64,000 nucleotides of DNA from FEN-1219 sp036563665. GTDB taxonomy: Bacteria; Pseudomonadota; Gammaproteobacteria; Steroidobacterales; Rariloculaceae. This document shows, one piece after another, positions 41,993 through 49,604 of this stretch (within the stretch, counting starts at the first letter, position 1; each line of letters starts with the position of its first letter). The translations under genes and the position numbers were made by a program. The DNA lies in assembly GCA_036563665.1 (NCBI GenBank), contig DATCLY010000093.1:62001-126000 (forward strand), given 5' to 3'. Below the pieces are notes generated by a model. That model was not told where the DNA came from. It did not search any database and worked only from the letters and a program-made list of their open reading frames with translations.

Positions 41993-43357
41993 TCAGCGGT
42001 TGCTCCCTCTTCTCTTCGCCAACCATTCGAGCCGCTCGGCGATCGTCTTCTCGTAGCCGGCGCCCGCGGGGCTGTACCAGCGCGCTCCGCGCAGGGGCTC
42101 GGGCAGGTACTCCTGCCCGGCGGCGTGGCCGCCCTCGGCGTGATCGTAGCGGTAACCCTCCCCGAACTTAAGCTCTTTCATGAGTCGGGTGGGAGCGTTG
42201 CGCAGGTGGAGCGGCACGGGCTCGGCCGGATAGTCGCGGGCCGCCTGCTGGGCGGCGCCCCAGGCGACGTACACGGCGTTCGACTTCGGCGCCGTGGCGA
42301 GGTAGATCACGGCCTCGCAGATCGCGAGCTCCCCTTCGGGGGAGCCCAGGAACTCGTAGGCCTCTTTGGCCGCGAGCGCGATGGAGAGCGCCCGGGGGTC
42401 CGCGAGGCCGATGTCCTCGGTGGCCATGCGCACCACGCGGCGCGCGATGTAGAGCGGATCCTCGCCGCCGTCGATCATGCGGGCGAGCCAGTAGAGCGCA
42501 CCCTCCACGTCGCTGCCGCGCACGGCCTTGTGCAGGGCGGAGATCAGGTTGTAGTGCTGCTCGCCGCTCTTGTCGTAGAGCGCGATGCGCCGCTCGAGCA
42601 CGTTCTGCACGAGCTCGGCCGACACCGGCTCGTCGGGCTCCGGGCGCGAGCGGGCGTAGTCCCACACCGCTTCGAGCGCGTTCAGGGCGCGGCGCGCGTC
42701 GCCGTTCGCATGCAGCGCGAGGAGCTCGAGCGCGGCGCCGGCGAATTCCACCTCGCTCTTCGCCTCGCGGTTCAGCAGCGCCACGGCGCGGTCGAGGATC
42801 GTGCGGATGTGCTCCGGGCCGAGCGGCTCGAGCACGAACACGCGCACGCGGGAGAGCAGCGCGGAGTTCAGCTCGAAGGAGGGGTTCTCCGTAGTGGCGC
42901 CGATCAGCGTGATGACGCCCGCCTCCACCGAGGGCAGGAACGCGTCCTGCTGCGCCTTGTTGAAGCGGTGGATCTCGTCGCAGAAGAGAATGGTGCCGCG
43001 GCCTTCGGCCTCGCGCCGCTTCTGCGCCTCGCGGATGATCTCGCGCACGCGCGGCACGCCTTCGGTCACGGCGCTGAACACCACGAAGGCCTTGTCCGTG
43101 TGCCTGGCGATGAGCCGGGCGAGCGTGGTCTTGCCGCAGCCCGGCGGCCCCCAGAAGACGAGGCTGCCGAGCGCGCCGCGCTCGATGGCTTGCCGCAGCG
43201 GCTTGCCCGGCCCGAGCAGATGCTCCTGCCCTACGAAGTCCTCGAGGCGCTGGGGCCGCATGCGGTCGGCGAGGGGCTGTCCCACGGCCTCGTCCGCTGC
43301 GAACAGCGGCAGGTCATCCGTCACGAAGGCGGTCCCGTTCCGTGCGCATGCGGGCAT
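41993..43357 (-). CDS. rarA: Replication-associated recombination protein A (MgsA/RarA)
   Basis: A 454-residue AAA+ ATPase of the clamp-loader class that works at stalled replication forks. Walker A is FWGPPGCGKTTLARLIARHT, Walker B ILFCDEIHRFNKAQQD, sensor 1 LIGATTENPSFELNSALLSR, and the arginine/sensor 2 area is HANGDARRALNALE. The C-terminal tetramerisation domain (YLARMIDGGEDPLYIARRVVRMATEDIGLADPRAL, key part GGEDPLYIARR) is typical. ATG 43357 or the in-frame GTG 43321 (TDDLPLFA) could start. It is divergent from the gamma-glutamyltransferase gene and leads directly into the SLC13 gene. Confidence 0.96.
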   Translation of the reverse strand: MPACARNGTAFVTDDLPLFAADEAVGQPLADRMRPQRLEDFVGQEHLLGPGKPLRQAIERGALGSLVFWGPPGCGKTTLARLIARHTDKAFVVFSAVTEGVPRVREIIREAQKRREAEGRGTILFCDEIHRFNKAQQDAFLPSVEAGVITLIGATTENPSFELNSALLSRVRVFVLEPLGPEHIRTILDRAVALLNREAKSEVEFAGAALELLALHANGDARRALNALEAVWDYARSRPEPDEPVSAELVQNVLERRIALYDKSGEQHYNLISALHKAVRGSDVEGALYWLARMIDGGEDPLYIARRVVRMATEDIGLADPRALSIALAAKEAYEFLGSPEGELAICEAVIYLATAPKSNAVYVAWGAAQQAARDYPAEPVPLHLRNAPTRLMKELKFGEGYRYDHAEGGHAAGQEYLPEPLRGARWYSPAGAGYEKTIAERLEWLAKRRGSNR

Positions 43358-43390
43358 TCTAGCGGCACCCCAGGTGATACACTCGGCCCC

Positions 43391-45292
43391 ATGACGCTTC
43401 GAGGGTCGAGGAGCCGCCGCGTACGGCCGGTTCTGCGGGCCGCCGCCTGGCTCGCTTGCGCGCTGTCCGTCGTCGCCGTGCCCGCGGGCGGGCAGGAGGC
43501 GCGGGAAACCCACAAGCCCGCGCTCCACGGCAAGCACTGGGTCGCCATCGCGGGGAAGCCGCTCGCGGCCGCCGCGGGCGCGCTCATCTTCGCGCGCGGC
43601 GGCAACGCCGTGGACGCCGCGTGCGCCATGCTCGCCGCCTCCGCCACGATGTGGGACACGATGAGCTGGGGCGGGGAGACCCAGGCGCTGATCCACGATC
43701 CGCGCACCGGCGAGGTCAAGGCCATCAACGCGCTCGGGGTCGCGCCCACGGGCGCCACGCCCGAATACTTCGCGAACCTCGGCATGCGGCAGCCTCCCGA
43801 GTACGGGCCGCTGGCCGCGGTCACGCCCGGCACGCCCGGCGGCCTCATCGTCATGCTGGCCGAGTTCGGCACCATGAGCCTGGCCGAGGTGCTCGCGCCG
43901 GCCATGGAGATGGCGCGCGGCTATCCCATGGAGCAGACGCAGAGCGTGAACATCCAGGCCAACAAGGACTGGATCGCGAGCTGGCCGGATTCGCGCCGCG
44001 TGCTGCTGCCGCATTTCGACCCGGCCAACCCGAAGGCCTGGGCGGCGCCGCGGCCGGGCGAGATCTTCCGCCAGCCGGAGCTGCTCGCCACGCTCGAGAA
44101 GCTCGTGCAGGCGGAGCGCCAGGCGCTCGACAAGGGGCACGACCGCAAGACCGCGCTCATGGCGGCGTACGACCGCTTCTATCGGGGCGACATCGCCCGC
44201 GAGCTCGTGGCCGCCACCCAGGCGGCGGGTGGCCTCATCACGCTCGAGGACCTCGACCGCTGGCAGGTGTACGTGGAGGAGCCCGCGCACACCAACTACA
44301 AAGGCATCGACGTCTACAAGCTCACCCACTGGGTGCAGGGCCCGGTCATGCTCCAGGCGCTCAACATCCTGGAGAACATCGACCTGAAGGCGCTCGGCTA
44401 CAACAGCGCGCGCTACATCCACGCGCTCTATCAGGCCATGAACCTGGCGTTCGCCGACCGCGACTTCTACTACGGCGACCCGTACTTCCCGCCGGAGGAG
44501 CCGATCGAGGGGCTGCTCTCCAAGGAGTACGCCAAGCAGCGCTTCAATCAGATCAACTGGCAGCGGAACAACCCGTTCATCGGGCCGGGCGACCCGTATC
44601 CCTTTCAGGGCGAGACCAATCCGTTCGCGGACCTGCTCCGGCGCTGGCGCCCGCGCATCGCGCGCGGCGACGAGGCCGCGGGCGTGCTGAGCCACGACGA
44701 GGCGTTCCGCGTGGGTACCACGTCGCTGCAAGCGGCGGACGCGAACGGCTGGGTGGTGTCGATCACGCCGAGCGGCGGGTGGATCCCCGCGTTCATCGCG
44801 GGGCGCACGGGTATCGGGCTCTCGCAGCGCATGCAGAGCTTCGTGATGGATCCCGCCATGAACCCGTTCAACGTGCTCGAGCCCGGCAAGCGGCCGCGTG
44901 CCACGCTGAGCCCCGGCATGGCGCTCAAGGACGGCAAGCCGTTCCTGTCGTTCGCCGTGCAGGGCGGCGACAGCCAGGACCAGAACCTGCTGCAGTTCTT
45001 CCTGAACGTGGTCGAGTTCGGCATGAGCGTGCAGCAGGCGGTGGAAGCGGCGAACATCAACAGCTACCAGATGCACAGCTCCTTCGGCGCGCACACGAGC
45101 GAGCCCGGCCGCCTCGTCGTGCGCAGCGACCTGCCCGCATGGGTGCGGGCGGAGCTCACCCTCATGGGCTATCAGGTCGAGGCGTGGGAGCGCACGTCGG
45201 GGCCGATCAACGCCATCTATCTCGACCACCGGCACGGCACGCTGTGGGGCGGATCGAGCGACTACGGCGAGGACTACGGCATCGCGTGGTAG
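43391..45292 (+). CDS. Gamma-glutamyltransferase family protein
   Basis: A 633-residue exported Ntn-hydrolase. A signal peptide (RPVLRAAAWLACALSVVAVPAGGQ) precedes AAAGALIFARGGNAVDAACAMLA, the family entry. The precursor self-cleaves before the catalytic threonine, here T443 in FRVGTTSLQAADANGWVVS. GGDSQDQNLLQFFLNVVEFGMSVQQAVEA and the C-terminal DHRHGTLWGGSSDYGEDYGIAW are also conserved. It transfers or hydrolyses gamma-glutamyl groups in the periplasm; the subgroup differs from glutathione-specific GGTs. TGATACACT (extended -10) lies 7 bases before ATG 43391, so the transcript may be leaderless. Divergent from rarA. Confidence 0.93.
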   Translation: MTLRGSRSRRVRPVLRAAAWLACALSVVAVPAGGQEARETHKPALHGKHWVAIAGKPLAAAAGALIFARGGNAVDAACAMLAASATMWDTMSWGGETQALIHDPRTGEVKAINALGVAPTGATPEYFANLGMRQPPEYGPLAAVTPGTPGGLIVMLAEFGTMSLAEVLAPAMEMARGYPMEQTQSVNIQANKDWIASWPDSRRVLLPHFDPANPKAWAAPRPGEIFRQPELLATLEKLVQAERQALDKGHDRKTALMAAYDRFYRGDIARELVAATQAAGGLITLEDLDRWQVYVEEPAHTNYKGIDVYKLTHWVQGPVMLQALNILENIDLKALGYNSARYIHALYQAMNLAFADRDFYYGDPYFPPEEPIEGLLSKEYAKQRFNQINWQRNNPFIGPGDPYPFQGETNPFADLLRRWRPRIARGDEAAGVLSHDEAFRVGTTSLQAADANGWVVSITPSGGWIPAFIAGRTGIGLSQRMQSFVMDPAMNPFNVLEPGKRPRATLSPGMALKDGKPFLSFAVQGGDSQDQNLLQFFLNVVEFGMSVQQAVEAANINSYQMHSSFGAHTSEPGRLVVRSDLPAWVRAELTLMGYQVEAWERTSGPINAIYLDHRHGTLWGGSSDYGEDYGIAW

Positions 45293-45447
45293 TGCCGCGC
45301 GCGGGGCGGGGGCGCGCGCAATCCCGATAGAACGCTCGCGCCGTGCCGCCGCACGGCCGGCATAACGACGAGGATCGGCGAAGGTCGGTGAACGGCCTCG
45401 AGCCGTGCTCGGCGCGGGCGGAGGCTCGCGCCGCGAGTGGGGGACGG

Positions 45448-45921
45448 ATGGGCTTCTTGAACTGGCTGCAGCAGAGCTGGCTCGGGCGCCTCGTGGCCGA
45501 GTCGCTCTGGGGCTACCCGCTCCTCGAAACCCTGCATACGCTCGGCATGGCGCTCCTGATCGGGGCGCTCGGCCTCGTGAACCTGCGCGTGCTCGGCTAC
45601 AAGCCGGAGCTGCCGATGCTCGGCATGCGCGACCTGCTGCCGCTCGCGTGGCTCGGCTTCACGATCAACGCGCTCTCGGGCATCGCGCTCTTCACGTCCG
45701 ACGCGGTGTACTTCTTCGAGAGCTGGACGTTCCGCACCAAGATGGCGCTGATCGCGCTCGGCGGCATCAACGCCGCGCTGCTCGGCGCGCGCGTCTTCCG
45801 CGAGGCCGCCGACTCCGCCGAAGCGCCGGCCCCGGCGGCCGCGCGGTGGATCGCCGTGTCGTCGCTCGTCTTCTGGGTGGGCGCGATCGTCGCCGGCCGG
45901 CTGATCGCCTACGCGCCCTGA
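45448..45921 (+). CDS. Small four-helix membrane protein, pair 2, first gene
   Basis: A 157-residue paralogue of the proteins at 7287-8334. It shows LHTLGMALLIGALGLVNLRVLG (His in helix 2), LAWLGFTINALSGIALF, FRTKMALIALGGIN and a last helix WIAVSSLVFWVGAIVAGRLIAYAP. ATG 45448 is preceded by GGGGGA. The partner gene follows 31 bases later. The family looks like the DUF6644-type set of unknown function; the conserved His, the K-M pair and the terminal GR-x-x-AY are shared by all members here. A redox or metal role is possible given the His, but unproven. Confidence 0.8.
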   Translation: MGFLNWLQQSWLGRLVAESLWGYPLLETLHTLGMALLIGALGLVNLRVLGYKPELPMLGMRDLLPLAWLGFTINALSGIALFTSDAVYFFESWTFRTKMALIALGGINAALLGARVFREAADSAEAPAPAAARWIAVSSLVFWVGAIVAGRLIAYAP

Positions 45922-45952
45922 CGCTCGGGGCAGGATCGCGAGGTCGAACGAG

Positions 45953-46426
45953 ATGGAAGTGCTGAGCTGGCTCGAGACCACGGCCGTGGCCGGCTGGATC
46001 CGCACGACGGTGTGGGCTTATCCCGCCATCGAGACCGCGCACTACATCGGTCTCGCGATGCTGGTCGGCGGCATCATGCTGATCGACCTGCGGGTGCTCG
46101 GTTTCCCCCGCCGGCTGCCCCTCGCGTCGATGATCGGCCTGCTGCCGTGGGTGTGGGCAGGCTTCGCGATCAACGTGGCGAGCGGCTCGCTGCTCTTCAC
46201 CTACGGCGCCACGAACTTCGGCACGAGCGTCGCGTTCCAGCTCAAGATGGCGCTCATGGCGCTCGCGGGCCTGAACGCGCTCGCGTTCGATGTCGCCGTG
46301 CGCCGCTCGCGCGAGGACTGGGTGGCGGCGGACCGCCCGCCCGCGCTCGTGAAAGGGTTCGCGACGCTGTCCTTCGCGCTCTGGATCGGCGTCGTGGCCA
46401 CGGGCCGGTGGATGGCGTACATCTGA
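45953..46426 (+). CDS. Small four-helix membrane protein, pair 2, second gene
   Basis: A 157-residue partner of the preceding gene, with AHYIGLAMLVGGIMLIDLRVLG, WVWAGFAINVASGSLLFT, FQLKMALMALAGLNA and LWIGVVATGRWMAYI. It aligns with the other three family members over its whole length, yet is clearly diverged from its direct neighbour, so the pairing is old. The gene is followed at once by an inverted pair of REP elements (46429-46492), which may stabilise or end the transcript. Confidence 0.8.
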   Translation: MEVLSWLETTAVAGWIRTTVWAYPAIETAHYIGLAMLVGGIMLIDLRVLGFPRRLPLASMIGLLPWVWAGFAINVASGSLLFTYGATNFGTSVAFQLKMALMALAGLNALAFDVAVRRSREDWVAADRPPALVKGFATLSFALWIGVVATGRWMAYI

Positions 46427-46428
46427 GG

Positions 46429-46492
46429 GATCGCGGCTGGAAAGCCGCTCCCAGCCGGCGATGGGTGTGGGAGCGCCTTTCCAGGCGCGATC
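46429..46492. repeat. REP inverted pair, locus 1
   Basis: Two 25-26 base units face each other: 46429-46453 (minus orientation, stem GCGGCT/AGCCGC) and 46467-46492 (plus orientation, GTGGGAGCGCC...GGCGCGATC). The second unit has matching changes on both sides of its stem (GCGCCT/AGGCGC), so base pairing is conserved. It belongs to the same family as the elements at 50.7 and 54.2 kb. Confidence 0.85.
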
Positions 46493-46543
46493 CTCGGCGG
46501 CGCGGATCGCGATGCCGGCCGCGGATGCCGCATACTTCGCGCC

Positions 46544-47458
46544 ATGCGCAGACCGAAGTACGTATCGCACGACGGGTTCCTGATGCCGCTGGGGTTTCCG
46601 CTCGAGGGCTTCGCGTCGGGGCTCTCGTACCGGCCGCTCGACACGGACGTTTTCGTCGCGAGCTACCCGAAGTGCGGCACCACCTGGACGCAGTATCTCG
46701 TCTACCTGCTGCTCGGCGGCGAGCCGCTCGGCGAGGGGCAGCGCCTCGACCAGGTGTTTCCGCATCTCGAGGAGGTGGGGCGGGAGGCGGTGGAGCGCCT
46801 GCCCGAGCCCAGGCTCGTGAAGACGCACCTGCCGTTCGGGCGCACGCCGTTCAACCCGCGCACGAAGTACGTGTACGTGGCGCGCAATCCGTTCGACTGC
46901 GCCGTCTCCTTCTATCACCACACCCGCGGATTCGTGCACCACTACGACTTCGCGGACGGCACCTTCGCGGAGTTCTTCGAGTGCTTCGTCGCGGGCGAGG
47001 TGGACTTCGGCGACTACTTCGCGAACCTGTCGTCCTGGTACGCGGAGCGCAGCCGCCCCAACCTGCTGTTCGTGCGCTACGAGGACCTCGCGCGCGACGC
47101 CCGCGGCGAGGCCGTGCGCATCGCCGAGTTCCTGGGCGGCGCCGCCGCGCGCACGGCCCGCGACCCCGCGGCGCTCGAGGCCATCCTGGCCGAGACGCGC
47201 TTCGATAACATGAGCAAGCGCCAGTCGCGCTGGTCCAGCGCGCGGCCCGCCGGCATGCCGCCGTTCGTGCGCAAGGGCGTGGTCGGCGACTGGCGGAATC
47301 ACTTCACGGCGGAGCAGGCCGCGCGGCTGCTCGAGCGCTTCGACGCGGCGGCGGCCGGCACCGGGCTCGAGCGGCTCTGGCCCGACGTGCTCGAGGCCGC
47401 CCGGTCGTTCGCGAGCGGCCGCGAAGCGCCCCGCCGCGTCACGGAGGAGAACGCATGA
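46544..47458 (+). CDS. Sulfotransferase family protein
   Basis: A 304-residue PAPS-dependent sulfotransferase of the cytosolic (SULT-like) type. The 5'-phosphosulfate loop is VASYPKCGTTWTQYLVYLLL, the 3'-phosphate motif is YVARNPFDCAVSFYHH, and the family C-terminal signature appears as FVRKGVVGDWRNHF. The catalytic base is probably the His in LVKTHLPF. Acceptors in bacteria include lipids, glycans and small alcohols; none can be chosen here. CATACT ends 7 bases before ATG 46544. The DUF1244 gene overlaps its stop by 4 bases (ATGA). Confidence 0.93.
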   Translation: MRRPKYVSHDGFLMPLGFPLEGFASGLSYRPLDTDVFVASYPKCGTTWTQYLVYLLLGGEPLGEGQRLDQVFPHLEEVGREAVERLPEPRLVKTHLPFGRTPFNPRTKYVYVARNPFDCAVSFYHHTRGFVHHYDFADGTFAEFFECFVAGEVDFGDYFANLSSWYAERSRPNLLFVRYEDLARDARGEAVRIAEFLGGAAARTARDPAALEAILAETRFDNMSKRQSRWSSARPAGMPPFVRKGVVGDWRNHFTAEQAARLLERFDAAAAGTGLERLWPDVLEAARSFASGREAPRRVTEENA

Positions 47459-47763
47459 ACCCATCACAGGAAATCGAGCTCGAGGCGGCCGTGTTCCGGC
47501 GGCTCCTGAAGCACTTCGACGAGCACAAGGAGGTGCAGAACATCGAGCTCATGATCCTCGCCGGCTTCTGCCGCAACTGCCTCTCGAAATGGCTCGTCGA
47601 GGAGGCGAAGGCGCGCGGCATCGAGGCCGACCTCGGCTGGGCGCAGCAGAAGGTCTACGGGATGCCGTACGAGCAATGGAAGCGCCGCTATCAGAAGCCG
47701 GCTACCGAGGAGCAGCTCGCGCGCTTCGAGGCCGCGCAGAAGGCCCGCGAGGCGAAAGGGTAG
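47455..47763 (+). CDS. DUF1244 family protein
   Basis: A 102-residue protein of the DUF1244 (SMc04008-like) family. The central stretch HFDEHKEVQNIELMILAGFCRNCLSKWLVEEAK holds the conserved CxxC (FCRNCLSKW), and GWAQQKVYGMPYEQWKRRYQ is the second conserved block. It is small, soluble and helical, with a possible metal site at the two cysteines; no function is established. Start ATG overlaps the sulfotransferase stop (ATGA), so translation is coupled, but that link may not be functional because the family usually stands alone. Confidence 0.95.
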   Translation: MNPSQEIELEAAVFRRLLKHFDEHKEVQNIELMILAGFCRNCLSKWLVEEAKARGIEADLGWAQQKVYGMPYEQWKRRYQKPATEEQLARFEAAQKAREAKG

Positions 47764-47772
47764 AGCGTCGAC

Positions 47773-48771
47773 TCAGTAGCGGCGGTCCACCGCGAAGCGC
47801 GCGAGCGTCACGAGGCCGTCGCGGTACTTCGACGGCGGCAGCGGGGCGAGCGCGGCGATGGCCGCCTCCGCCTCCATGCGGGCCTTCTCCTCGGTGTACC
47901 GCAGCCCGCCCGAGCTCTCGATGGCGAGCTGGATGGACTTCAGATTGCGCGTGCCGCCGGTCTCGATGGCCTCACGGATCATGTGCCGCTCGGCGGCGCT
48001 GCCGTGGAGCATGGCGTAGATCAGCGGCAGCGTGGGCTTGCCCTCGGCGAGATCGTCGCCGATGTTCTTGCCGAGCTCCTCGGGCGTGGCGTCGTAGTCG
48101 AGCGCGTCGTCGATGAGCTGGAAGGCCTGGCCGAGATGCCGGCCGTAGGCTGTCAGCGCCTGCTCGTGGACCTCGTCGCGACCCGCGAGGATCGCCCCGA
48201 TGCGCGTGCCCGCCTCGAACAGCTTCGCCGTCTTGCGGTAGATCACTTCCATGTAGTCCGCCTCGCCGATGTCGGGGTTGTTGCAGTTCATGAGCTGCAG
48301 CACCTCGCCCTCGGCGATGGTGTTGGTGGCGTTGGCGAGCACGTCGAGCACGCGCATCTCGTTGAGCTCCACCATCATCTGGAAGGCGCGAGAATAGAGA
48401 AAATCGCCCACCAGCACGCTCGCCTCGTTGCCGAAGAGCGCGTTGGCGGTCTGGCGCCCGCGCCGCAGCCCCGAGCTGTCGACGACGTCGTCGTGCAGCA
48501 GGGTGGCCGTGTGGATGAACTCGATGATGGCCGCTGCGGGCACCTGGGCGCCCGAGGAGCAGCCGCAGGCGCGCGCCGCGAGCAGCACGGCCAGCGGCCG
48601 CAGCCGCTTGCCGCCGTTCTGAATGATGTGGTGGGCCACCTGGTTGACGAGCGCCACGTCGCTGCCCAGGCGGCGGACGATGACCCGATTGACCTCGCCC
48701 CAGTCCTCCGCGACCAGGGCTCTCAGCGCGTCTAGCGATGGAGGCTGCGGTCGCGTCTCGGCGAGAGGCAT
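47773..48771 (-). CDS. ispB: Octaprenyl diphosphate synthase
   Basis: A 332-residue trans-polyprenyl diphosphate synthase that makes the quinone side chain from FPP and IPP. The first aspartate-rich motif is TATLLHDDVVDSSGLRRG and the second FQLIDDALDYDATPEELGKN. NQVAHHIIQNGGKRLRPLAVLLAARACG carries the IPP-binding region GGKRLRP. Its position divergent from rplU-rpmA is the usual gammaproteobacterial order. TTATCT on this strand ends 6 bases before ATG 48771, and no Shine-Dalgarno sequence is seen. Confidence 0.96.
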   Translation of the reverse strand: MPLAETRPQPPSLDALRALVAEDWGEVNRVIVRRLGSDVALVNQVAHHIIQNGGKRLRPLAVLLAARACGCSSGAQVPAAAIIEFIHTATLLHDDVVDSSGLRRGRQTANALFGNEASVLVGDFLYSRAFQMMVELNEMRVLDVLANATNTIAEGEVLQLMNCNNPDIGEADYMEVIYRKTAKLFEAGTRIGAILAGRDEVHEQALTAYGRHLGQAFQLIDDALDYDATPEELGKNIGDDLAEGKPTLPLIYAMLHGSAAERHMIREAIETGGTRNLKSIQLAIESSGGLRYTEEKARMEAEAAIAALAPLPPSKYRDGLVTLARFAVDRRY

Positions 48772-48852
48772 AGAACGAGATAATGCCTCAGAGGGGGGTG
48801 GGTTGGCGAGGTTCGCGACTCCGGGACGATTTGCCCCGCCTCCCCGCGCGCG

Positions 48853-48881
48853 TTGACCCCCCGCCACCGACTCACTAGAAT
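48853..48881 (+). promoter_or_regulatory. Sigma70 promoter of rplU-rpmA
   Basis: TTGACC (48853-48858) and TAGAAT (48876-48881) are spaced by exactly 17 bases, the best sigma70 match in the window. Transcription would start near 48889, about 48 bases before rplU. Confidence 0.7.
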
Positions 48882-48936
48882 CTCGGCCCTCCCCACGGTC
48901 CCAGCCGACAGCGCGAGCGCGCGAGGAGTCACTATC

Positions 48937-49290
48937 GTGTATGCGGTGTTTCGTACAGGCGGCAAGCAGTATCGGGCGCGGCCCGGCGATCGCCTGCGCG
49001 TGGAGCGCCTGGACGCGGCCGTGGGCGACGAGGTCGAGTTCGACGAGGTGCTCGCGGTAGGCGAGGGCGCTGCCATCCAGGTGGGCGCGCCGCTGGTGGC
49101 GGGCTCCAAGGTGCAAGGGAAGGTCACTGCCCAGGGCCGGTATCCGAAGATCGACGTCGTGAAGTTCAAGCGGCGCGTGGGCTACAAGCGCCTGCACGGT
49201 CACCGCCAGCACTACACGGAGGTGGAGATCACCTCTATCACGGGCGCGGACGGCGCGGTGGCGGCCGAGGCCGGCGAGGCCAAGGAGTAA
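48937..49290 (+). CDS. rplU: 50S ribosomal protein L21
   Basis: A 117-residue L21 with YAVFRTGGKQYRARPGDRLRVE at the start and the signature KFKRRVGYKRLHGHRQHYTEVEI. The C-terminus has a short Ala/Glu-rich tail (ADGAVAAEAGEAKE). The start is GTG 48937; GAGGAG lies 11 bases upstream. It binds 23S rRNA in the 50S subunit. rpmA follows after 4 bases. Confidence 0.98.
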   Translation: MYAVFRTGGKQYRARPGDRLRVERLDAAVGDEVEFDEVLAVGEGAAIQVGAPLVAGSKVQGKVTAQGRYPKIDVVKFKRRVGYKRLHGHRQHYTEVEITSITGADGAVAAEAGEAKE

Positions 49291-49294
49291 GCAC

Positions 49295-49552
49295 ATGGCA
49301 CACAAGAAGGCAGGCGGCAGCTCGAAGAACGGCCGCGATTCCGAGTCGAAGCGGCTCGGCGTCAAGCGCTTCGGCGGCGAGCAGGTGGTCGCGGGCAACA
49401 TCATCGTGCGGCAGCGCGGCACGCGCTTCCATGCCGGCCCGAACGTGCGCGTGGGCCGGGACCACACGCTGTTCGCCACCGCGAACGGCCGGGTGGCCTT
49501 CACCACCAAAGGGCCGAAGAGCCGCACGTACGTCAGCGTGCTGACGGACTAG
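49295..49552 (+). CDS. rpmA: 50S ribosomal protein L27
   Basis: An 85-residue L27 with AHKKAGGSSKNGRDSESKRLGVK at the N-terminus, which reaches the peptidyl-transferase centre, and GGEQVVAGNIIVRQRGTRFHAG. It begins directly with the mature AHKK form, so no Firmicutes-type prepeptide is present. It is cotranscribed with rplU, and a rho-independent terminator follows 24 bases after its stop. Confidence 0.98.
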   Translation: MAHKKAGGSSKNGRDSESKRLGVKRFGGEQVVAGNIIVRQRGTRFHAGPNVRVGRDHTLFATANGRVAFTTKGPKSRTYVSVLTD

Positions 49553-49575
49553 CCGCCGCCCGAGGCGCACCGAGG

Positions 49576-49599
49576 AAAGCCCCGCTCGCGGGGCTTTTT
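49576..49599 (+). terminator. Rho-independent terminator after rpmA
   Basis: AAAGCCCCG (49576-49584) pairs with CGGGGCTTT (49589-49597) around a 4-base loop, and the T-run covers 49595-49599. It ends 5 bases before the obgE start codon. Confidence 0.85.
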
Positions 49600-49604
49600 C
49601 GTTC

